From Fragosphaeria purpurea (taxonomy: Eukaryota; Ascomycota; Sordariomycetes; Ophiostomatales; Ophiostomataceae): a DNA stretch of 64,000 nt. The notes below the pieces were generated by a model that had not been told where the DNA came from, did no database searches, and was given only the letters and a program-made list of their open reading frames with translations. The position numbers and the translations under genes are program-made. The stretch is taken from assembly GCA_002778095.1 (NCBI GenBank), contig PCDL01000012.1, positions 1,426,001-1,490,000 of the forward strand, given 5' to 3'. Below, in pieces: positions 1 through 12,602 of this stretch (its first letter is position 1; the number at the start of each line of letters is the position of its first letter).

Positions 1-760
1 CACCTACGTCTCCGGCATGCTGGCTTTTTCGGCCCGTCTTCATAACCGACGACTCCTACGTTTATGCCTTTGGTCGGGAGCGAGCAGCGTTGTAACTCTT
101 GGCATGGTTGTCTGCATTTTTCTGTACTTTTACATACCGGTCGATCTCCATATGTTTTCTTGTCTCTGCTGCACGGCTGCATGGCTTGCCAGGCCAGCGA
201 CCCTTTTTACGAGACGATGCTGCCCACATAATGCAGCCGAAATGTTGGATAGTGGGGAGTGGTCTAGTTCCACTATTGAGTAATTATGGATGCCGGGATT
301 GGCTTCAAAATAGATAATACTATTGCTTCTCACATGCACATATTGATGCTACTCGCTACTCAGAACCTCTGGCACAAAGTGAAGGACCAAGGAAGACCAC
401 TGTCGTCGTCTGGTAGGACATGGGGCTGTCAGATTTGGGCTAGCGTGCGTTTTGGGATATCCACCCTAGTGTTCCATCAACACACCGTCCGGGAGCTGAG
501 GAGGTCCTTGCAAGAGAATCCGCGCCCCCCTGCTACCCTTTTCTCAGAGTCGTTAGGACAGAATTCAGAATCGCAGTCGAAATACGTACGAGAAAAGACG
601 AAAAACCAGCGACTTTTCACATGAAAATTAAAAAAAAGCCTCAGGCAGTTTCTCCGGCCTTTTCTCCGGCCGTCACTTCTTCCACAGGTCGCGGGCGATG
701 CCCTCGTCGGTGCTGGTGCCGATGCACGTTATCATCTTGGCAAAGGCGGACCTTTTTTTC

Positions 761-802
<42 letters not shown>

Positions 803-2150
803 GAGATACTTCGTTATTTAGTATACTAGGAGGACTAAGGGTGAAAACTTACGCCCAAGTACTACATCGATATACGGTATATTCTATTAGTTTTAAGAAC
901 TGGAAAACGGAATAAAAAAAGGAAACATATACGGACAAGATGGGTACGGAAAACGTACAGAATATGTGTGGGAAAACGTATCCCACGAGTCTGAAAATCA
1001 AGAAAGGGGCTGACTCGGTGATGCACGTAGAAACGACAGGGGGTGCGGATTCTTTTGAAAGGGACCTCCGTACGCCTGTTTAAGTGTAATACACCGTACA
1101 AATACGACTGCACTCCCATTAGCGTATGTACTTGAGTGCTGGCCCTAGCGTGTAGAATGGGGTGCTCACCCCAAAGATGCTTGGAGTTATGCTGGCCTTC
1201 TCTGTACTCCGTGTGGTTGATAAGATCGGGTGAAATAAGCCTAACGTTTTGGGGGCCGTCTGCAAGCACGACCGTGACCCAGTCAAAATACTTTGACCTT
1301 TTCTCCGGGATCCCCTCCTCGAGACTGCATGTCGAAAGCTGGTTGTCACCATAGCATTGGCGGATCTCTGGAAGTAAGTGGAATGGTTATTTTGCTATTT
1401 TTTGCTCTTTTTAATTTCCAATATTTAGCTTCAAACCCCACCGAAATCTTGACCGAAGTAAGGGGCTTGACGTCTTAATCGTAGGAAAAGAATGGCCGCT
1501 GATATGGCAATTAGGAACTGGAAAAGGAAAGATGAAACTATTGCGGTAATTACAGAGCCGCGCGTGAGTACCTCGTATTTTGGGGAGTAAACGAAAAAAG
1601 AAAAGGCAGTGTAGAATACTTGCTTCGTATTTTTATTTATTTTTTGCACATTAGCCGAAAGAGAGAACAGAAAAGGCGACGAGTACTTGATACAGCGTTC
1701 CATCACACTCTGCCTGAAGTTTTGGACAATGTAGACGAATGACAGGGACGGACTGTTGTCGTAACCCCTGCAGTAGGAATGCGGTTTATTGATCGGCTGC
1801 ATCAGACCGTGTCACCGCTCTTCTTCCTGCTGAAGAAGGTAAGCTGTTCGAAGAGTCACGGACAACGAAATGAGGGTTGCCAATATTCCTGGAAGCGACC
1901 TCAGCCCATTTCTGGAAATGGCTTGACTTTGATTTTAATCCCTGAGGTAAGGATATGCGGATCACTCTTCAGGCATACCAGAGCAGGAGGCCTTGATTCT
2001 TCTCGCACAACACAAAGTAAACACGTAAAGGCAAGCGGTATATAAGACGAAGGATTTCCTCTCTCCTTCGAGTTGCTAGATTGGCTCAACAGCAAAGAAA
2101 TTTCCTTTTCATTCTTTTTATTTTGTCCGGCCAATCAAAAAGAAAAAAAA
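1..2150. other. Gene-free left end
   Basis: I find no convincing gene here. Open frames are short, AT-biased and lack family motifs. The stretch contains a 38-nt T run near 764-801 and other A/T tracts. The last few hundred bases are the likely promoter and leader of the regulator that starts at 2151. Confidence 0.6.
764..801. repeat. Poly(T) tract, about 38 nt
   Basis: An uninterrupted T run in gene-free DNA. No adjacent retroelement body is recognisable, so it is a simple repeat rather than a demonstrated poly(A) tail of an insertion. Confidence 0.9.
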
Positions 2151-5100
2151 ATGCTGTCGACAAGAAAACGTGAGTGCACAACATTATTTCGTTTCTTGTT
2201 TTGATTAATTTGCTTGTCTGTGACGTTTTCTCATATTGTATCTCTTTTCTTACCTTGAGAATACTTTGCTTCATTACGTTTTGAAGCAACGAGAGCCCTG
2301 CCCACCAGGTCTTTCTCATTTGGTTTTTTCCTCGACGTGCGGGAGTACTGACACACACGGTTAACGGCATATGTTTAGGAATACTTCTGGCGTGCGATTT
2401 TTGTCATTTTAGAAAGCGGAAATGTGACCGTGAGAAACCATGTTCGAACTGCATCGAGTCCAACGTTCAATGCCAGTACTTAAGCGTCCCTGTTGACTGG
2501 TGAGTTGTGTTTTTTTTGGGGGGGGGGGAATTTCTTCCCCCCTTTTTATTTATTTATTTATTTTTTGTTCAGTTCAGCTTTCTTGATAATTTTGGCCAAC
2601 AGTGCCCGTATCACCCTTGGTTGCTATATCTACACTCAATCAGGAAGAAATTCTAACTTGTCTCCCAGCACCGAAGGACCAACCCTTTCGAATATGTACT
2701 TTTCCAAGCAGCTGGACCGCATTGAAGCCCTGCTAAAGGAACAAAACCGGCAATTGCAGAGCCTCTCCGGCAGCGCAATTGTTTCTCACATCAGCTCTCC
2801 CAACGTTACTACCGCCGTAGCCGACAATTCTGAAACAATTCCTGCAGCGAATACCTTCAGTGCTGAGCTGCCATGCAATCGTAGGTCCTTTTGGTTTTTT
2901 TTGGGGCCCTGGCACTACTGAAGTCCGCACAGGAAACAAGCATGGCTGACTTCTTAGAAACGTTCCTGTCAACAGTAGCACCATCTCCTGATGCACATAC
3001 GCTGCTGAACTCGCAAAACAATGCTCACCAGGCGGGCATAAATCACACTTTTCTACCAAACCGCGATGCGCGTATCAGCGATACCATCTCTGCGGGATCG
3101 ATGATGGCTTTTGGGTCTTCTTCCGCGACTTCCACCCCCTCAAATGTGTCTTCGGCGAACGCCTTCGGTGTGCCGCTGTACAACCTCGAAATCGACGATA
3201 TTCTTCATACTCCGTACGGACATACGGGAGCAGCCAGAACACTCTTGTCGCTGCCTCTCGTGCGGTTTTTTCTGCAAAAGGGCGAGCACCGCTCAGATAA
3301 CATACCAAGAGCACGGGCTGACGGTGACAGTCGTTCTCAGTGCAGCTTTTCGTATCCTAGCACATACTTCGTTGACATTGAACGCTCTCATCGTCTGCCT
3401 TTCCAGTTCGGTGATATCCAGGCACCTGCACTGGTGCCCCCAACATGGCCCTTGCCGACTTTCACAAACAGGCGCTCGGCTACTCTGGACAGACTGACCA
3501 AAAGCTATTTTACTTTTGTGCACCCGACTGCACCGCTCTTTGGTCTTGCCGAATTTGATCAGTGGTTCGCAGAACTCCTGGAAGCCAAGCCGCGTCCTAC
3601 CATTGAGGCGGCCCTTTGCGCCACGGTATGGGCGCTGGGATCATTGGCAGTTCCGTCCGACGGCTCCGAGACTGCGCTTAACACCCAAAACCGGCTCGCA
3701 TTGTCGCTCTTTCAACCTGCGCTGAAAATAATCAACACGCTCTGGAAATCCAGTCCAGAGTCATTGACTACGTGCTATGCAGTGCTTCTTGCCACATCGT
3801 GCTTCTCTCATATGGGCCGGCCACTGTATGCTGCACGGATGGTTAACCTCGCTAGTCGGTCCTTGCTACGTCTTCATAACAGGTAAGATGCTGTTCTGAC
3901 ACTCTTCCACCTCCCCTGAAGTTTTTCAGTGAGTTGTTAACAATTTTCCTCATAGACATCAGCGAGACGGACATCAGCTTGCCTCGCACGACAAATTTAT
4001 CCGTGCGGTTTGGGTATCGTATATATGGGAGTGGTAAGGCAGAATATAATTCAAGATATGAACCAAGCTAGGGAGCGGTACGACACTCACACTGACAACT
4101 TTGACAAACAATAGTGACCTCTCAGCTGAATTCGCTGTTTTTCGAAGTGGCATCGAATCTCTTGCGGACCAAGTGCCACTGCCGGGCAGCCTGGACCCAC
4201 AAGAAAGCGACCAGATGATCTGCCTCACAGCTGAAATAACAGTGCAAAAATTGTTCCACCGGATCTACAGTACCTTGTATGCATCAAAGGACAAAAGCAA
4301 CCTCAGCGTTGAAGGTGGCGTTGTGCCGACCAGTGGTAGCGTGAACTCCACGCTCGCACCAGAAAACAAGAAAAGACGCAAAGCCAGCGAATCAACTGTG
4401 CCACATCAGCACATTGGCGACAGCTATCCTGTGGCAGGCGGTATCAGCAGCACCTTGGAAAGCGCCAGCACCGATTACAATAACAGCGTTGGTGACAGCG
4501 GGAGCCTGAGCAAGATGTTGTCCATAAGCGCAGAATTGAGCCGCCAACTCGAGGACTGGTACCGTGCAATACCACAGCATCTACGGCCACCACTGGGTAC
4601 GGCGTCTGGGGGTGCAGTGCCTACGCACAACGGCGGCGGCGGCGGCGACGAAGAGGCGGACGAAGATTGTGCAGAGAAGCCAGAGCACGACTCAAAACGA
4701 GCCGTTCACGCGTGTGTCCAGGTCTTGCGTATTCGCTACTACGCGGCGAAGCACTTGATCCACCGCCCGTGTTTGCTGCTCCATGCGCAGCAGCGGCGGC
4801 AGCAGATCGAGGCGCGTGAGGCAGCGGAAAAAGATGGAAGGGCTTCTCCTGCGCCGACTGTTTCCTTGCCGGAGGCGGTGCTCCAAAACTGCCAGACGTG
4901 CGCAGACGCCTGCTTTTCCTATCTTGTGCACGTCCAGCCAATGTTGGAGCGCCGCTCACCGTACTTGTGGCCGTTTTGCCAGAGCAGCATGGCCTGCTTG
5001 CTGGTCTTGCTGGTCGCCAAGGCATGTCCCGAAATCGCTTCGGGCTGGACCTCACTGGAAAAGAACATGGAGAGCGTCTGTCACTTGCGAAAACAGATAA

Positions 5101-5180
5101 CTGGGAAGTTGCGTCGATGGGCGACCCCGGGGTCGAGCCTTGAGGCAGAGTTGAGCATTGTGGAGAGCCTGCCCATTTGA
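2151..5180 (+). CDS. Zn2Cys6 fungal-specific transcription factor
   Basis: A nuclear DNA-binding regulator of about 828 residues. Six exons join in phase: 2151-2169, 2379-2499, 2603-2880, 2958-3882, 3956-4033 and 4115-5180. The tiny first exon plus exon 2 gives MLSTRKRILLACDFC and then a complete C-x2-C-x6-C-x5-C-x2-C-x6-C zinc cluster (C12, C15, C22, C28, C31, C38). A short coiled-coil linker follows (KQLDRIEALLKEQNRQLQ). The middle part, including YFTFVHPTAPLFGLAEF and a conserved Cys/Leu-rich helix, fits the fungal_trans regulatory domain that continues across two small introns. The exon 3 acceptor could instead be at 2668 (same phase). The frame change near 2881 is resolved by an intron at 2881-2957. 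The tail is poorly conserved with low-complexity Gly/Asp. Target genes are unknown and no metabolic cluster surrounds it. Confidence 0.88.
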
Positions 5181-5520
5181 AGCATGGGGATAATTGGAGT
5201 GTGAGTTGTTGCGAGTGAATTTCGGGGAAAAGTTGGATAGTGGAAGGTTGACGGAGGTACATTTGAGAAAAAAAAAAAAAAAAAGAGAAAGGCAGGAAAA
5301 TAAAGGGCCGCGTAGAAATGGTAGACTGAGCGAGCGAGAGCCGATACGAGACCGACGAAAGCAGCCCGTAGAGATGCGTCCTTGGTCCTGGTCTGGGCCA
5401 AACCACCATATTCGATTTTTTTCTTTTTTTTTCTGCTGCCACCCTCCTTTACGTTTTGGGGACTCGGCCACCCTTGCTGCAGATTCTAGAGGTGCGTATC
5501 AGCTGAAAATTTTTTTCTTT

Positions 5521-5575
5521 TCTTTTCTTTTCCTTTTCCTTTTCCTTTTCCTTTTCCTTTTCCTTTTCTTTCTTT
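5521..5575. repeat. Pyrimidine microsatellite, CCTTTT units
   Basis: About eight near-perfect CCTTTT units lie in a long C/T-rich stretch between the regulator and the next gene. Such tracts are common in ascomycete 5' leaders, so this may belong to the leader of the gene that starts at 5804. Confidence 0.85.
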
Positions 5576-5803
5576 TCTTCGCTTTCCCCAACAAGCCATC
5601 TCTCCTCCTTTTTTCTCCCCCTCACTCGCTTCCCTTCTTTTTATCTTCCTTGCGCTGACTTTTTCTTTCTTCTCTCTTTAATTCTATTTTTGCATTTACT
5701 CACTTTACTGTTCTCATCCTCGATCACGTCGTATGGGTGAAGAACCCAGCGCTTATTTTCGCTTTCCCGTTTTACCAAGATACGCTAGCTGGCGCCCGGT
5801 ATC

Positions 5804-7546
5804 ATGGCCCGTTCCGCCGCTATCATAGAGAAGCAAAAGAGAGAGATTGCGGGGTATCTGGCGCAGATGGAAGACGAGTGGCCCGCGTCGATCAAGCCTC
5901 GCTCGCACACCTACGAAATGGTCAAGTTCACCGCCAGCAAGCGCTACGGCGGCTGCAAAAACTGCGCCCTCAGCATTCAGTCGCTGCCTCTCTACTCGGT
6001 AATCGCCATCTCCCTGCTTCTGTCGCCCAAGGACTGGACAATTATCGAGGCGGACGAAGCCTTGCTGGGATTCACAGGCGGTATTTTCCAGCGACCGCAC
6101 TTCCGCGACCTCGAAAAAAAATGGATCCGGTACTACTCGAACATCCAGGACGAGCAACTAGCCAAGCTCTTTTTGACTGGTGAGACGTTCTTTTTTCGTA
6201 CGATACTCATGCTCACGCTTTACGCGCACGACACGGGGTTTGCTTAAGCCTGGCTACAGAGATTGTATACAATTCCTTCCGAGACGAGCTGCCGACGCTC
6301 TTTACCTCGCTCAACAATTTGAGCAGCCGCAAACAGCTTTCCGTCTGCGCCTTTAAACCCCATCCAGACTGCTGGACATGGCAACAGAAACCAGAGCCCT
6401 CACAACGGGCCCACCCTGCGCCGCCACCGGGCGACCTGGCACCATTGCCGGCGGTCGTCGTCGATACCTCGGTAAGGCGGACTCTGCCCACAGCGAACAA
6501 CCAAATTGGCGGACCAGACACGATCAGCGACCCTGCGAGACAACCTCTTCTCGATATCACGATGCCAGGCATTCCCGATGCCAGCCGGCTGTTAGAAAGC
6601 AGAGTGGAGGAGACGGCAAGGGGCGGAGGAAGCGGTAAGGAACGAGAGCACCGCGAAGTGCCACCTCGCGGCATCAGCCCGAGCCTGCAGCCCTTACTCA
6701 GACCTACCAATCAGGGTGGCGTGCCTGCACCGGGTGGACATGCTTCGAAACGGAGCCGGGTGGATGCCGCCCCCAACGACGCGAATACATTACCGCTTCA
6801 AAAAGAACTCGCCAAGCGTGCTAGAAGTGCCACCCGTTCGGATGAAAATCCGCAGCTGGTAGCCAGCACGGCGCGTTCTTCGGCATTGACGCAAGATCAG
6901 ACTCACGATACAGGTGGGTCGACGAGCTCCTACCTGCAATTGGCACTGAGCACTGCCTCTCTATCGACAACTCCGGGGCAGGTCGAGAGCGCCGTTCGTT
7001 CAGACGCCGCCAGGCAAATAAAATCATTCTCAGGGTCCGCTTTGGACAGCATCGTGGAAGGTGAGGCTTGTATCCGTCATTGTTTTCCCCAGAAAAAGAC
7101 GTATTAACAGGCCGCATTTTTTAGACTATGTCAACCCCGACACGCCATATACATGCACGCCAATAGACTCGAAAAAGTTTGCATACTATTTGTTGAGCTT
7201 CTTTAACAGTCAAAAAACGAACTTTATCGACGGCTTTTGCTTTCACGAAGGCCACGTTGACGGGATCCGCAAAGTCTTCAATGCGGCGTTGTGTAACAGT
7301 CTTGCTGTTGGGAAACCACCTTACGCGGTGTTTGCTTCTCCGCCGATGAATTACGAATTTTTCTTTTGTTTCCGTTTGGCGGGACAAGTTAAAATGGGAG
7401 ATCTAGCCTTGCATTGCGTGCGAAATCAGGGCATAAACATTATCTCCCGTATTTTTACCGTTGGCTACAAAGGTGATAGTATCATGGTTATCGGACACGG
7501 TTTCAAAAATGGCATGATCTTGGCGGCGGAGATCCTCAGGAGATAG
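5804..7546 (+). CDS. Hypothetical protein, three exons
   Basis: I do not recognise this 532-residue protein. Exons 5804-6179, 6260-7060 and 7125-7546 join in phase through 80- and 64-nt introns with GTGAG donors. The N-terminal third is helical and starts MARSAAIIEKQKREIAGYLAQ. It includes a possible small-residue/Cys region (GGCKNCALSIQ) and a conserved-looking PKDWTIIEADEALLGFTGG. The middle (roughly residues 150-390) is Pro/Ser/Arg-rich and probably disordered. The C-terminal ~140 residues look globular and Phe/Tyr-rich (KKFAYYLLSFFN, FFFCFRLAGQVKMGDLALHC). Two folded ends joined by a disordered linker suggest a scaffold or regulatory protein, but no catalytic motif is visible. It is probably restricted to related fungi. 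Confidence 0.75.
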
Positions 7547-10500
7547 TTTTCATTAACCAACAATGACCCTGGACATACAGGAGGTGGTTTGCAGGCGCCC
7601 ATTTCTCCCCCGCTTCTTCCAGTGTTGACCATATATGGTCTTCATGAGTGCTTTCTTTGTAACAGACCAAGTACCCAAGTTTGTCCTTAAAATGCACCGT
7701 GCAATCTTCGGGGCCCACGGCGACAATACAAACGTGGGGATGGTAAACCCAGTGGTTTGTCAAGACCTAAGGTTTCCGGGTTAGAAACCCCCCGTAGAAT
7801 AGCAGACGTTGTAAAGACTATACGGACCGCGTGTGCCATAATGAAAAATAGACGGTGGACTTATACCGTATCCGCTTCGGTCCCAGGGTCCAACCTCGGT
7901 TCGTGCGGATGCGGAGATCACGGGGTGGTGCTGACGCCCTGGGCCTTGATGGGTGGCCCTCTGATCACGGGATGATTATTCAAAAGGCAGCGATAATAGT
8001 CCAGACGAAGCGGTGGTGTTCTAGCTGATGCGGTGCTGGTTGCGCCGTGGTGATGATGCCTTTAGCTGCGGTGATGGGGTGTTTTGGATCGAGGTCGTGA
8101 TAATTTGGGTCAGATTTACCCTCGTAACATCCACGGTTCTTTAAAAAAAAAAACGAGGGGCTCGCGGGGTTACATAAGGGGTGTGGAATGATTAGCGGCG
8201 ACAGAGACGGGAGACACTTATGGGCAGCAAGTGCTAACGCAATTTTTAGATATAGAGTACCGCACCCTCTCGCTTTTACGAATACTTTACCTAGTGTATT
8301 ATTTAGGTTTAGTACGAAGGACGGGGCAACGGAAAAAAGATACAGTTCTACTTGGTCCCGCTTGTTTTGGGACTAAAAGTAAACAGCAACGACGAAATAA
8401 AGGTTAGAAGACTGGACAGTTGAAATACGGGGCATTTTTATGTATGGCCTTTCCTTTTTCCTTTTTTCTTTTTCTTTCCCTTTTTTTTTTAAGATATCTT
8501 CTCTCGAATAATATCTTGTTTGCGGCTATGGGCCTCGTTGCAGCTGAGGAAAGTTGTCTGTCCACCATTTGAAGATGTGATACAGGTGGCTTTCCACTAT
8601 GCGATTGGACATGTAAATGCATTCAGTGATCACTAAGAATACTGCTGAATTTCAGGCCAATCACAGCTTCCGGCTTCTTATGCAACTGCCAGACCGAGTA
8701 ACCAGGCTATTATTACCAGGGGCGACGGATGGGTCGTCAGGGAACGAAGTAAATCCGCCGCTTTCGCCTCGGCCCGAGAAAGAAGTCAAAAGTTGATGCC
8801 AACATTGCTCTTTCATAGCGCTATTGCCCTGTACGATAGTTCTCTGTGGTTTGAAAACTAACAAATAGCGCTGAATTGGAGTACATTTCCGCCGTGAATG
8901 AGGATCGCTTCCAGCAATTCCACCAATACTGAAACATTCTTTCGGGGCTGCTTTTGTCAAGGCAGACGGTGTTTTTCCTTTCTCATGAAGTCGTCGCTAC
9001 TGTAGACATTTGGAGACTAATTTGTCGGGGAAACGAGGAAGGCGTAAAAAGAGGCAGCCCCCCTCCCCGTACGGTGTAATCCATAAAGGTCCCTCAGGGG
9101 GTCGTAATAGGCTAGCATCCGCAGTCGGCGGACGCTTATCGGTTTCAGCCGGCGGATTTGGCGCACAATAGAATTTTCGAGGGTGCATCGTAGGTGGGTT
9201 GCAAAAGGAGGAGACCATCGAAAGGGCCAACCCGAAGGAATGGGTTCCTAGAGGCGTGGGACGAAGGAGAAGATGGAAAGAATGACCACGAAAAGAAAAA
9301 AGAGCATCGCCGGCGTCTTGCTCGCCGTTAACTTGCTGTGTGTTCTAGAGAAGAAGAGTACAACGGTTGAGGCCAACGTTCCGGCCCCCTGCACATGTAT
9401 TTCTTGGTTCAAAAGGATGCTTCTAATATTTTAATTACTTCTAACGTTTCCAGTGCTTTTAATACTCCTAGTGCTTCTAGGCTTCTGACGATACTTTTCA
9501 CGGAACTCGCTGGAAGTATTCAAAGCCCTGGAATCACTAGAAGCAGTAGAATCTCTAAAGCACTATGTAAGCCATCGTATACGAAAATACGTCCTTTCCT
9601 CCAAAGCCCTGGTTTGCGCCGCCGCCGCTGCTTCTTCATACGTGTACTGCGTTGTTTTCTTAGTGATAAATCAGATTAGTGGAAAAAAAGGAAAAGCGCT
9701 GTTCCTGGTACGTACAAAGTACAAAGACCACGTCAGAACTCCCATACAACCTCTGTATTTCAACCTTACTGGGGTAATCTTTCCTCTGTTTAGGGCCAAC
9801 CCCGTGCCGACGGGGAAATGGCGGTCAATGTGGCGCTCACAAAGTTCTATTTTTTTAGTAGTCAGTTTTGAACAATCCGGATTCTCCTTTAGTTTCAAAA
9901 TCAAACGTGGTTGTCATAAATGAATAAAGACGAGGTTGGGACTAGATGGGGTTGCACTGTAAATGGATTAGCTGCATCACAATCCATGCAGCCTCTCGCA
10001 TGCTCTCGGTACCTGGTGCTCTATACAAGATGTGCCTGGAATCTTACCACTCATCAAGAAGTACATCGGATGTGATGCGATGACTTTTTGGTTAACGCTT
10101 CCCAACCAAAAACGGAACCGACGGGGGTTCTGGGCTCGGCTTGTTAATCCGTGCGCGGCCTGTGATCCGTCCCTCCACGCTCTCCCGCAGCACCTTCTTA
10201 TCTTCTTATTGTGTCTCTGTTGTCGCCTTTTATCGTACAAGGACGTGGCCTCCGCCTTTCTTTTTTTCTGGGCTCCTATTGGGAAAGACGACAAGGGTGT
10301 GCCACACACATGGCGTGGAAGGGTTGGAAGACATACGGGGTAGCGGGCAGGGGCTTGGGGGTGCTGGCTGGTGGGATGAGAACGAGAAACAAAAAAGGCG
10401 CCGGTTATGTTGACTTTCTGCTAGCTTTCAAGATTCAGACGCATTTCTGGTTTCCTTAACACCTCCCCAAAAACGAACAAACATCTTGTGTTGGAGGGAC

Positions 10501-11110
10501 GTAACGGAAAGAACGTGGCTGGTCTCGGCCAAGCAAGGGCATGTGCTCACCCTCCTCTGTAGGCCAAGGCTTTGTTAAGAAAAGAACTTGTGGCATGACG
10601 GGGTGGTTTTCTCGTTGACATTGCAGCTCTCAGATTTCCATCCCATATCCTCTCTGACAATCCTTTTAGTTTTGGACGAAAAGAAAGAGGACAAAAAAAA
10701 AAAAAAAAAAATCAGAAACTCAGAAAAGGGCCGAAGAAGACGGCTTTCCCGGGGAAGGCATCGTGGGTGACTCTACATACTAGTCCAGGGATTTCTACAA
10801 CTAGGGGCACAAGCGGTCAAGCATGCAAGGTGTCCACGACAGAATACTAAATTGGTGGGAAGATAAACTAGACAAGATGCTCAGAGGCTGGAACCTCGAA
10901 GCAAAGCGACCCGACGGAACGGTTCGCTAACGGCAGCAGTGGGCTTGCCGCAAAATGGGGTGTCCAGGGTCTCGCAGCAATATGCAGACATTCTGCACGG
11001 GTGTGGTCCGTCGCTTTCTTTCCCGGTTCATTTTTTTTTTTTTGTCTAGTTGCAGCGGCTCGTGGGAAGACGGAGCCGAAAAGGAGCTACTCGCGGTGGC
11101 GCTCTCGAAC

Positions 11111-11111
<1 letters not shown>

Positions 11112-11147
<36 letters not shown>
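11112..11147. repeat. Poly(A) tract, 36 nt
   Basis: An uninterrupted run of 36 A. A separate T-run lies about 80 bp upstream. It could mark an old retroposed sequence, but no source gene can be read upstream. Confidence 0.9.
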
Positions 11148-11151
<4 letters not shown>

Positions 11152-11553
11152 TTGGGGACTTCGAGGTTGGACACGGCGTCGTATTTGCCGCACCACCAGC
11201 TGCGTCTGAGTGCTGTCACAAGCCGTCTACATACGGAGCAGCTATGCGAAGTGTGCGAGCATGCGTCGCGGTATGACTGGAGCCGGAGGAGGGTGGGCAC
11301 ACTCATCCTTCCATGGACGTGCAGGGGTTTTTGTAAATGGCAACTTCGTATATGTACATCGTACAATAAACCCCCTTCACCTAGCCAATATTAATGCTTA
11401 TGCTTACAGCGGTCTTTTCATCACGAGTTTTTTGTTTTGACGGGAGGTGATACATAAAAAGGAAGGCGGATACATCGTGAGAAGGAGGTAGAAAGGACGC
11501 TAGCATAAGAAGAGGTAAAAAAGACGCATAAGAAGGAGGTAAAGAGGATACTT

Positions 11554-11679
11554 GAGGACGTAAGGAGGATAGTTGAGGACGTAAGGAGGATACTTGAGGA
11601 CGTAAGGAGGATAGTTGAGGACGTAAGGAGGATACTTGAGGACGTAAGGAGGATAGTTGAGGACGTAAGGAGGACGCTA
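11554..11679. repeat. 21-bp minisatellite, six copies
   Basis: Six 21-bp units of the form GAGGACGTAAGGAGGATASTT lie in tandem. The last units alternate strictly between TAC and TAG, giving a 42-bp higher-order period, and the sixth unit is degenerate at its end. Degenerate GGAGGTA-like copies extend on both sides (about 11480-11710). It lies in gene-free DNA. Confidence 0.9.
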
Positions 11680-12571
11680 GTATGAGAAGGAGAAAAAAAA
11701 AAGGACGCTAGCGGAGGGGTATATATATACAACTTTGGGCCTGTAGCTACGGTGTATCGTACTTTTAAACTCGTCTTAACTTTACATATAGATAGTACAT
11801 AGTATTACACATATACGAAGTACGAAGGTGGCAGGCGAAAGTTTCGGTGCATGGTACGGGTACTTTCCCGAGCATATCCACTATCAGATATAGTTTCCAC
11901 CCCCTGCGATAAAAGGTTTTTCTTGTTGGCTTTCTGCCTTTTACCTGTACTTTTTTTTTCGTTTTCTTTGTTTACTTTGTACAAAGTAAACGCGGATTAT
12001 CACTCATTTAAGCCGGTACGCTATCTGATCACAGCCGCCTTACAAAAAGGTAACTAGTTACGCTTTTATTACGAAACGAAAGAAAACCTCCATACGATTT
12101 GTTACGCGTAGAAGAAACAGAGGCTCGGTAAGCACTCTCTAATACCTCCTGGCAGTAGGAATTACCGTAAAACGAGAGGATGCAGGCGGTTATCGATGTT
12201 AAACTCGGGTTTTTATTTATTATTTTATTATTTTTTTGTCTATACACGAAAGGTGAAATAAGAACGTACCGCGTAAATTCGTATTGGACCAAGTGCGTCA
12301 GGTTTTTTTTTTGGTGTGGTAGAGACTTTACGTGGGCTCGGAACTTACCCGGAATTTTGGTACATAATTATATGTACAGCAGCTGCAACAGGACGAAAGG
12401 GTAATATGGCTCTCGATGAAATTTTCCACCTGCAGCTCAGTACCAGATGGTTCTATCCCTGCAATAGTCTCAAAAAGTTGAAAAAATGGGGGTTCTCTCC
12501 TTTTGTTTTTTCGCGTCCCTATATGTAAAAGATGGCCACCCACGCGCTTCGGTAAGATTGAAGCTCGATAC

Positions 12572-12572
<1 letters not shown>

Positions 12573-12599
<27 letters not shown>
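12573..12599. repeat. Poly(A) tract, 27 nt
   Basis: A simple A run in gene-free DNA. A T run of about 22 nt follows roughly 80 bp downstream, so the intervening DNA is flanked by complementary homopolymers. Confidence 0.85.
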
Positions 12600-12602
<3 letters not shown>

